From Prochlorococcus sp. AG-412-P08 (GTDB taxonomy: Bacteria; Cyanobacteriota; Cyanobacteriia; PCC-6307; Cyanobiaceae): a stretch of DNA of 64,000 bases. The DNA lies in NCBI GenBank assembly GCA_003214695.1, contig QCLI01000006.1, positions 1-64,000 of the forward strand, written 5' to 3'. Under the pieces are notes generated by a model. The model had not been told where the DNA came from, ran no database searches, and worked only from the letters and a program-made list of their open reading frames with translations. Shown piece after piece: positions 57,123 through 64,000 of this stretch (its first letter is position 1; each line of letters opens with the position of its first letter). Made by a program: the position numbers and the translations under genes.

Positions 57123-58105
57123 CTTTTCGACTTCCTCCACCAACCTGCCAAAACAGCTAGGACTGCCTCAGCTCCAATTACACCTACGAATCCTCCAAAC
57201 TCATCAACAACAACTCTTACTCCTTTTTTGTCTTTGTTGAAAGAGGTTAGTAATCGATCAGCTCGAATCATTTCAGGCACGAATTCTACTGCTTCACAAA
57301 GATCTATTGGTGTTAATTGTGTTTGCCCTTGCACTAATGCTGTGAGTAGACGTTCTCTCTTTGCTACCCCTAGTACTTTGTCCACTTCTTTACCAAGTAC
57401 AACCCAGCATTGAGAATTATTGGTTAACAAGAGAGTCTTTAAATTTCCTAATGTAGTAGCACCATCAAGAGATGGGGCGGCTACTCGTGGAGTCATAAGA
57501 TCTCTTGCAGTTAAATCATTGAGTTGAAAAACCTTCCCTATCATGGCTGCCTCATCAGCTTCTATTTGACCTTTTTGTAATCCTAGTCTTGTCATCTGTC
57601 TAATTTCTTCTTCATCAGTTGTAATCTCACTCTCAGCTGTTATGACTGGCAACAAGTGCTCTAGTGGAAGGATTAATGGACGCATTAAAATACTTAAAAG
57701 ATGAAGTATTGGCGCACTAATCAATGAAATCTGCAAAGAAAGTTTTGCTCCTATTGATTTTGGAAGTATTTCACCAACTAGAAGAACCAAAATGGTCAAG
57801 CCTATTGAAAATAAGGCTCGATCGAATCCTGCATTAAATACAAAAGTCGCATAGATGCCCAACATTAAACTTCCAAAAATATTAAAACTGTTATTGGCAA
57901 TCGTTAAAACAGTTAGCGTTCGGCCAAGTCGATGTCGCAACTTTGCCAATTTTTTTGCTCCCCTTACTTTGGGATGCTCTGCAGCAAGTTCATGAACTCG
58001 TAATGGATTTACAGTTAAGAGAGCAGCTTCTACTCCTGAACACAATGCCGAACCAATTAAGACAATAGCAACAAGAGTTGTTAGGAATATAATGTCAGTA
58101 TTCAT
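57119..58105 (-). CDS. CNNM/HlyC-CorC-type membrane protein (DUF21 domain)
   Basis: This 328-residue protein has a DUF21/CNNM domain with four hydrophobic helices (about 5-150; VGEILPKSIGAKLSLQ is characteristic) and a tandem CBS region (about 195-320; DLMTPRVAAPSLDGATT and KDKKGVRVVVDEFGGFVGVI). The C-terminal CorC_HlyC transporter-associated domain is missing. Relatives transport or sense Mg2+ or Na+. It is first in a tight minus-strand operon with the GTPase, nadD and nadE. Confidence 0.88.
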   Translation of the reverse strand: MNTDIIFLTTLVAIVLIGSALCSGVEAALLTVNPLRVHELAAEHPKVRGAKKLAKLRHRLGRTLTVLTIANNSFNIFGSLMLGIYATFVFNAGFDRALFSIGLTILVLLVGEILPKSIGAKLSLQISLISAPILHLLSILMRPLILPLEHLLPVITAESEITTDEEEIRQMTRLGLQKGQIEADEAAMIGKVFQLNDLTARDLMTPRVAAPSLDGATTLGNLKTLLLTNNSQCWVVLGKEVDKVLGVAKRERLLTALVQGQTQLTPIDLCEAVEFVPEMIRADRLLTSFNKDKKGVRVVVDEFGGFVGVIGAEAVLAVLAGWWRKSKR

Positions 58106-58163
58106 ACCTTTGGGATCTTCAGTAATTTTGAAGAATCATTAGAACTTCATTTTCCATGATGTT

Positions 58164-59528
58164 TTGATTCCTGCCATCCTTAAGGATTTAATTGATTATG
58201 AAGTTACTGTGAACAATCAGCGGATTTATCAGCATCGGCGTGAAGGATTCTTGCAAGAATTGGGAAGTAGTGCGGCAATAATTCCTGCTGCAAACTTGGT
58301 GACACATCATGCAGATTGTGAGTATCCCTTTAGGCAGGATAGTGATTTTTGGTATTTAACTGGTTTTGATGAACCTGAAGCAATTGCATTGTTCTTACCT
58401 CATCGGCCAGAAGGTGAAAAATATCTTTTATTTGTTTTGCCAAAAGAGAGAACTGCAGAAATTTGGAGTGGTTTTCGGTGGGGAGTCCAAGGTGCTATTG
58501 ATCAGTTTCACGCTGACATTGCTTATCCCTTAAGCGATTTTCCTAAGAAGTTGGGTGAATGTCTCCATGGAGCTGAAAATATTGTTTTCCGTATCGGTAA
58601 ACATCCGAAAGTAGAGCCTTTGATTCTAAAAGTCTGGTCTGAGCTGTTAGAAAGATCATCAAGAGGTGACTTAGTCCCATTAGGATTAACTGCTCCTTCT
58701 GTTTTCCTTCATAAATTGAGATTGAGAAAGGACTCTTGGGAAATTGAACGCTTGCGAGAAGCTGCTCGCATTTCTTCAAATGCTCATGAAATAGCTCGAC
58801 ATTCAACTCGACCTGGGATGAATGAGCGTCAAATTCAGGCAGTTTTAGAAAAATCCTTTTTGGATCAAGGAGGGAGAGGACCTGCTTATGGTTCAATCGT
58901 TGCAGGTGGGAAAAATGCTTGTATTCTTCACTACACCGCTAATAATTCTCTTTTGAAAGATAGAGAATTAGTTCTCATTGATGCTGGATGCTCAACTAAT
59001 GATTATTACAATGGTGATATAACAAGAACTTTTCCTATTGATGGGAAGTTTACTTCTGAGCAAAGGGCTATTTATGAAGTTGTTTTGGCTGCTCAGAATG
59101 CAGCTATTCAATATGTATTACCTGGACAAAATGCTGAAGAAATTCATTCGCAAGCACTGAGAGTTTTGGTTGAAGGGTTGGTAGACCTTGGCTTGCTAAA
59201 AGGTTCTCTTGATTCATTGATCGAACAAGGGTTATATAGACATCTCTATATGCATAGAACAGGTCATTGGCTTGGTTTAGATGTTCATGATGTAGGAGCC
59301 TATCGCTTGGGTGAGTACCCAATTCCTCTTGAACCAGGGATGGTCTTAACTGTTGAGCCTGGGATATATATTAGTGATCTTACTCCTGTCCCAGAAGGAC
59401 AGCCAAGTGTTCCAGAACGCTGGAAAAATATCGGCATTCGTATTGAAGATGATGTTTTAGTTACTTGCGATCAACCTGATGTCCTTTCGTCTAATGCCTT
59501 GAAAGCAATTGATGAAATGGAACGATAA
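58164..59528 (+). CDS. pepP: Xaa-Pro aminopeptidase (aminopeptidase P)
   Basis: PepP removes N-terminal residues preceding proline. The 454-residue protein has an N-terminal creatinase-type domain (residues 1-180, with DSDFWYLTGFDEPEA) and a pita-bread metallopeptidase domain. Its dinuclear metal ligands are LIDAGCSTNDYYNGDITRTF (two Asp), HRTGHWLGLDVHD (His), TVEPGIYI (Glu) and GIRIEDDVLV (Glu). Start is TTG 58164. It is divergent from the CNNM operon and converges on the HAD gene. Confidence 0.94.
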   Translation: MIPAILKDLIDYEVTVNNQRIYQHRREGFLQELGSSAAIIPAANLVTHHADCEYPFRQDSDFWYLTGFDEPEAIALFLPHRPEGEKYLLFVLPKERTAEIWSGFRWGVQGAIDQFHADIAYPLSDFPKKLGECLHGAENIVFRIGKHPKVEPLILKVWSELLERSSRGDLVPLGLTAPSVFLHKLRLRKDSWEIERLREAARISSNAHEIARHSTRPGMNERQIQAVLEKSFLDQGGRGPAYGSIVAGGKNACILHYTANNSLLKDRELVLIDAGCSTNDYYNGDITRTFPIDGKFTSEQRAIYEVVLAAQNAAIQYVLPGQNAEEIHSQALRVLVEGLVDLGLLKGSLDSLIEQGLYRHLYMHRTGHWLGLDVHDVGAYRLGEYPIPLEPGMVLTVEPGIYISDLTPVPEGQPSVPERWKNIGIRIEDDVLVTCDQPDVLSSNALKAIDEMER

Positions 59529-59548
59529 ATATTTACTATTTTAGAGAC

Positions 59549-60337
59549 TTACCAATTTGAAATATGCTTGATAATGTCATTAGTTGATAAAAGGATTACA
59601 TCTGCTCCTGCTTTCTTGAGTTGATATTCATAAACTGTACGCTCCTGAATATTTGCTTTTTTATGTAGGTGCGGGGGCGCTACTGCAAAACTGGTAAATC
59701 GTTGGTTTGGACATTTTTTGCGTGCTCGTCCAATTGTCAGAACATCTGCAACTGTGTCTCCAACGTATGCAATAGGAGGAGTGCCTTTGCCTAGAGGCTT
59801 TGATAATAGTTGTTCCCCTAATCTGATTAAGCCTTCAGGGTTTGGTTTGTCGGGTGCATCACCCATAGCTATTAGGGGAGGTGCAATTAGGCCAATACGA
59901 CGTTCGAGAACAAATTTTGCTGAAGGAGGTTCAGCCCCACTAACAAAACCCCAACCAACTTCTTGCTCAGTTAACTTGTCGAAAAATTCTTTATTTACAA
60001 GAAGCTTTTCATTTTTGATAAATCCATTCCATTTAGTTTGGTCTTGATTTTCAGGGTTGCTACCAAAATAAAATTTACTGAATTCGCGTATTAAATTATC
60101 CCTAGAAGGTAATTTGATTCTGAGTTTTTTCAACTCTTTTCTTCTTCTTATTAGCTCAAGACTTGCATCCCAGTCATTATTCCAATTTCCTTCAGATTTA
60201 AGAGAATCAATGACTTGATTACTAGGCCTCCATTTAGAGAAATGGTTTACTGTTTCTTGAAGTGCTAACCGGTAGCTATTCTCAACATCACGAACAACGC
60301 CATCTATGTCGAATAGTACTAATGCTTTGAAATCCAA
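59549..60337 (-). CDS. HAD-type hydrolase (TIGR01548-like)
   Basis: This 262-residue HAD-superfamily protein has motif I VLFDIDGVVRDVENSY at the N-terminus, a helical cap (residues 20-110), motif II in GFVSGAEPPSAK, a Lys in PDKPNPEGLIRLGE, and IAYVGDTVADVLT as motif IV. It matches a picocyanobacterial subfamily that I recall as TIGR01548; the substrate is unknown. Start is TTG. It is divergent from the PSRP-3 gene, with 62 bp between. Confidence 0.85.
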   Translation of the reverse strand: MDFKALVLFDIDGVVRDVENSYRLALQETVNHFSKWRPSNQVIDSLKSEGNWNNDWDASLELIRRRKELKKLRIKLPSRDNLIREFSKFYFGSNPENQDQTKWNGFIKNEKLLVNKEFFDKLTEQEVGWGFVSGAEPPSAKFVLERRIGLIAPPLIAMGDAPDKPNPEGLIRLGEQLLSKPLGKGTPPIAYVGDTVADVLTIGRARKKCPNQRFTSFAVAPPHLHKKANIQERTVYEYQLKKAGADVILLSTNDIIKHISNW

Positions 60338-60399
60338 ACTTACCTGAATGCAGCTAATCCTGTTAAGTTAGTTCATTGTTAGTTGTATAAGGCTTAGAA

Positions 60400-60879
60400 A
60401 TGAGCGTTTCTGATAGTTCCTCTGCGATTCAAGAGGATCAGGCCAATTCAAATTCTGAGGTAGCTGGAGACCAAAAGGCTAAAGCAGGTCGACCAGGCAT
60501 GCTTGGTGCGGCAGAAGTGCTTGCTTCTGCAACCTTTGATGCTGATGGCGTTCCTTCTGGTCATACACCTAAAGCAGATGAGGGAAGGTTTCTTTTAAAG
60601 ATTCTTTGGCTTCCAGATAATGTGGCCTTGGCCGTGGATCAAATAGTTGGAGGCGGTACTAGTCCTCTTACTGCTTATTTCTTTTGGCCGAGGGAAGATG
60701 CTTGGGAAACCCTTAAGACTGAATTAGAAGAAAAAGCCTGGATTACTGATAATGAAAGAGTTGAAATCTTAAATAAAGCAACAGAAGTTATTAATTATTG
60801 GCAGGAGGAAGGCAAAGGTAAAGCTTTAGAAGAAGCTAAATTGAAGTTCCCAGAAGTGTCATTCTGTGGGACAGCCTGA
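60400..60879 (+). CDS. ycf65: 30S ribosomal protein PSRP-3 (Ycf65)
   Basis: This is the plastid/cyanobacterial-specific small-subunit protein 3. The 159 residues have an acidic Ser/Gln-rich N-terminus, then the Ycf65 core: [23 protein letters not shown]-like text followed by [17 protein letters not shown] and [24 protein letters not shown]. The 60-residue N-terminal extension is longer than in plastid versions. It converges on atpC. Confidence 0.92.
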   Translation: MSVSDSSSAIQEDQANSNSEVAGDQKAKAGRPGMLGAAEVLASATFDADGVPSGHTPKADEGRFLLKILWLPDNVALAVDQIVGGGTSPLTAYFFWPREDAWETLKTELEEKAWITDNERVEILNKATEVINYWQEEGKGKALEEAKLKFPEVSFCGTA

Positions 60880-60902
60880 TTTTTAATTAGGTCAAAGATT
60901 AT

Positions 60903-61313
60903 TTATTTGATTAATACTGCTTGAGCTCTGGCTCTTGCTTTGCTTAGGTTTTCTTTGGCTTTGATTTTTTCTGGTGAGTTTCCTTCCCCCTCAAGCTTTG
61001 TTAATTCATTTTTAGCTTCTTCTAGTTTCTTTTCTGCATCAGCTGAATCAATACTTGCGCCTAATTCTGCAGAATTTACTAACACGGTTACATCATCAGA
61101 TTCAACTTCAGCAAAACCTCCCATCAGAGCAATAGAGTCCCATTTCCCATTGCTGCTACGAACTTTTAGAACACCTATTTCAATTGCTGTAACCATTGAT
61201 ATATGCCCTGGAAGTATTCCAAGTAGGCCTGTAGTGCTTGGAAGAATAACTTCTTCTACTGTGTCGTCAAACACACTCTTGTCTGGAGCAAGTACTCTGA
61301 GGGTGAGGGACAT
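60903..61313 (-). CDS. atpC: ATP synthase subunit epsilon
   Basis: Epsilon is the regulatory subunit of F1 and inhibits ATP hydrolysis. The 136-residue protein begins SLTLRVLAPDKSVFDDTVEEVILPS and has the GLLGILPGHISMVTAIEIGVLKV beta-sandwich core, then two C-terminal helices (residues 85-136). It is 75 bp downstream of atpD with a stable hairpin in the gap. In cyanobacterial naming it is atpE. Confidence 0.96.
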   Translation of the reverse strand: MSLTLRVLAPDKSVFDDTVEEVILPSTTGLLGILPGHISMVTAIEIGVLKVRSSNGKWDSIALMGGFAEVESDDVTVLVNSAELGASIDSADAEKKLEEAKNELTKLEGEGNSPEKIKAKENLSKARARAQAVLIK

Positions 61314-61357
61314 TTTGATTGCTTAGTTGGTGATTAAATGAGATTTGATTAATACTG

Positions 61358-61388
61358 AACTCAAGAGGGATTAAGATACTCCCTTGAG

Positions 61389-61390
<2 letters not shown>
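61358..61390 (-). promoter_or_regulatory. Intercistronic hairpin at the atpD stop
   Basis: AACTCAA (61358-61364) pairs with TTGAGTT (61384-61390), and GGGA (61367-61370) with TCCC (61380-61383), a 7+4-bp stem with a GA bulge and a 9-nt loop. On the minus strand it covers the last bases of the atpD stop region and lies 45 nt upstream of atpC. It is followed by no T-run, so it is more likely an mRNA stability or translation element than a terminator. Confidence 0.55.
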
Positions 61391-63077
<1,687 letters not shown>

Positions 63078-63389
63078 ATGGCGGCTGTATCTCTCAGCGT
63101 CTCCACTGTTAAGCCACTTGGAGATCGTATTTTTATTAAAGTCTCTGAATCAGAAGAGAAAACGGCGGGTGGGATTTTGCTCCCAGACACTGCCAAAGAA
63201 AAGCCTCAGGTTGGTGAGGTGGCCCAAGTTGGTCCAGGAAAACGCAACGAGGATGGTTCCCGACAAGCTCCAGAAGTTGGAGTGGGTGACAAAGTGCTCT
63301 ATAGCAAGTATGCAGGCACTGACATTAAGCTTGGTGGCGATGAATACGTCCTTTTATCTGAAAAGGACATCCTCGCAGTAGTCAATTGA
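63078..63389 (+). CDS. groES: Co-chaperonin GroES
   Basis: GroES caps the GroEL folding chamber. The 103-residue chain shows the family core: [27 protein letters not shown], with the mobile loop ([11 protein letters not shown]) and [22 protein letters not shown]. Start is ATG. It precedes groEL by 68 bp. Confidence 0.98.
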   Translation: MAAVSLSVSTVKPLGDRIFIKVSESEEKTAGGILLPDTAKEKPQVGEVAQVGPGKRNEDGSRQAPEVGVGDKVLYSKYAGTDIKLGGDEYVLLSEKDILAVVN

Positions 63390-63457
63390 ATTCGATTGCT
63401 TAGATCAAAGCAAAACTTTACTTTTTAACCCTTCTTTTTTAAAGCGCATCGCCTCCT

Positions 63458-64000
63458 ATGGCTAAGAGAATTATTTACAACGAACAAGCCCGCCGAGCAC
63501 TCGAGCGAGGTATTGACATTTTGACTGAATCTGTGGCTGTTACCCTTGGCCCTAAAGGACGAAATGTAGTTTTAGAAAAGAAGTTTGGCGCTCCTCAAAT
63601 AATTAACGATGGTGTAACCATTGCTAAAGAAATTGAACTAGAGGACAACATTGAAAATACTGGCGTTGCTCTTATACGTCAGGCAGCTTCAAAGACAAAT
63701 GATGCTGCAGGTGATGGAACGACCACAGCAACTGTCTTAGCCCATGCAATGGTTAAGGCTGGCTTGAGGAATGTAGCTGCTGGGGCCAATGCAATCACTC
63801 TGAAGAAAGGCATTGATAAGGCAACAGGCTTTCTTGTTACCAAGATTCAAGAACAAGCTAAGCCTATAAGTGATAGCAATGCGATTGCTCAATGCGGAAC
63901 TATTGCTGCAGGGAATGATGAAGAAGTTGGACAGATGATTGCAAATGCAATGGATAAAGTTGGTAAAGAAGGAGTGATTTCCTTGGAAGAAGGGAAATCT
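63458..64000 (+). CDS. groEL: Chaperonin GroEL (partial, cut by window end)
   Basis: The first 181 codons of a 60-kDa chaperonin are present, starting at ATG 63458 and open to the last base. [55 protein letters not shown] and the ATP-binding [15 protein letters not shown] are all present. Being directly after groES, it is the operonic copy; picocyanobacteria usually carry a second, unlinked groEL. Confidence 0.97.
   Translation, partial: MAKRIIYNEQARRALERGIDILTESVAVTLGPKGRNVVLEKKFGAPQIINDGVTIAKEIELEDNIENTGVALIRQAASKTNDAAGDGTTTATVLAHAMVKAGLRNVAAGANAITLKKGIDKATGFLVTKIQEQAKPISDSNAIAQCGTIAAGNDEEVGQMIANAMDKVGKEGVISLEEGKS

Overview
The window is a gene-dense, AT-rich stretch of core chromosome from a marine picocyanobacterium, almost certainly Prochlorococcus and probably a low-light-type lineage. 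The clade is inferred by eye and was not tested. The grounds are: RNA polymerase beta' split into rpoC1 and rpoC2; a single-helix high-light-inducible (Hli) protein gene directly after rpoC2; the cyanobacterial two-cluster ATP synthase layout with b and b' subunits; PSRP-3/Ycf65, Ycf35-like (DUF1257) and DUF3143/DUF3326/DUF3493 proteins; a bioF-hydrolase-bioC-bioD-bioA biotin cluster of the marine picocyanobacterial type; very short intergenic gaps; and frequent TTG/GTG starts. I see no insertion sequence, prophage, CRISPR array, rRNA or convincing pseudogene.

Layout. 1-6.3 kb: tRNA-Thr(CGU), a DUF3493 gene, and the minus-strand rimP-nusA-ylxR-infB translation/transcription operon. 6.5-11 kb: HtrA-type protease, rpiA, hisD, rpsT, tatD. 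11.2-20.6 kb: rpoB-rpoC1-rpoC2, then hli and rlmN. 21.9-27.7 kb: a sodium/solute symporter, a small unassigned ORF, a HEAT-repeat protein, a DUF2997-DUF1257-ferredoxin-aldo/keto reductase run, and convergent rsmG. 27.8-28.6 kb: DnaJ-like membrane protein and DUF3143. 28.6-33.3 kb: the biotin cluster, with ATGA stop/start overlaps between four of its five genes. 33.4-39.3 kb: Ski2-like helicase, fumC, purB and a small conserved-looking ORF. 39.4-44.7 kb: TlyA methyltransferase, glnB (PII), a small ORF with an upstream NtcA-like box, queF, the CcdA/Ccs1 cytochrome c maturation pair, and ftsW. 45-51 kb: the atp operon for CFo and alpha/gamma/delta subunits. 51-60.9 kb: a 64-residue ORF, DUF3326, ald, nadE-nadD-GTPase-CNNM operon, pepP, a HAD hydrolase and PSRP-3. 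61-64 kb: the beta/epsilon atp operon, divergent from groES-groEL, which is cut by the window end.

Together the genes cover gene expression (RNA polymerase, NusA, IF2, RimP, S20, PSRP-3, rRNA methyltransferases), energy conversion (complete F1Fo ATP synthase, cytochrome c assembly, photoprotective Hli), cofactor synthesis (biotin, NAD, queuosine precursor) and nitrogen sensing (PII). I found no new multi-gene system. The observations most worth following are small: hairpins at the junctions of ATP synthase genes whose products differ in stoichiometry, an NtcA-like site ahead of a small ORF next to glnB, a PII with Phe at position 51, a BioK-like esterase with a non-canonical nucleophile elbow, and several short unassigned proteins in fixed-looking positions.
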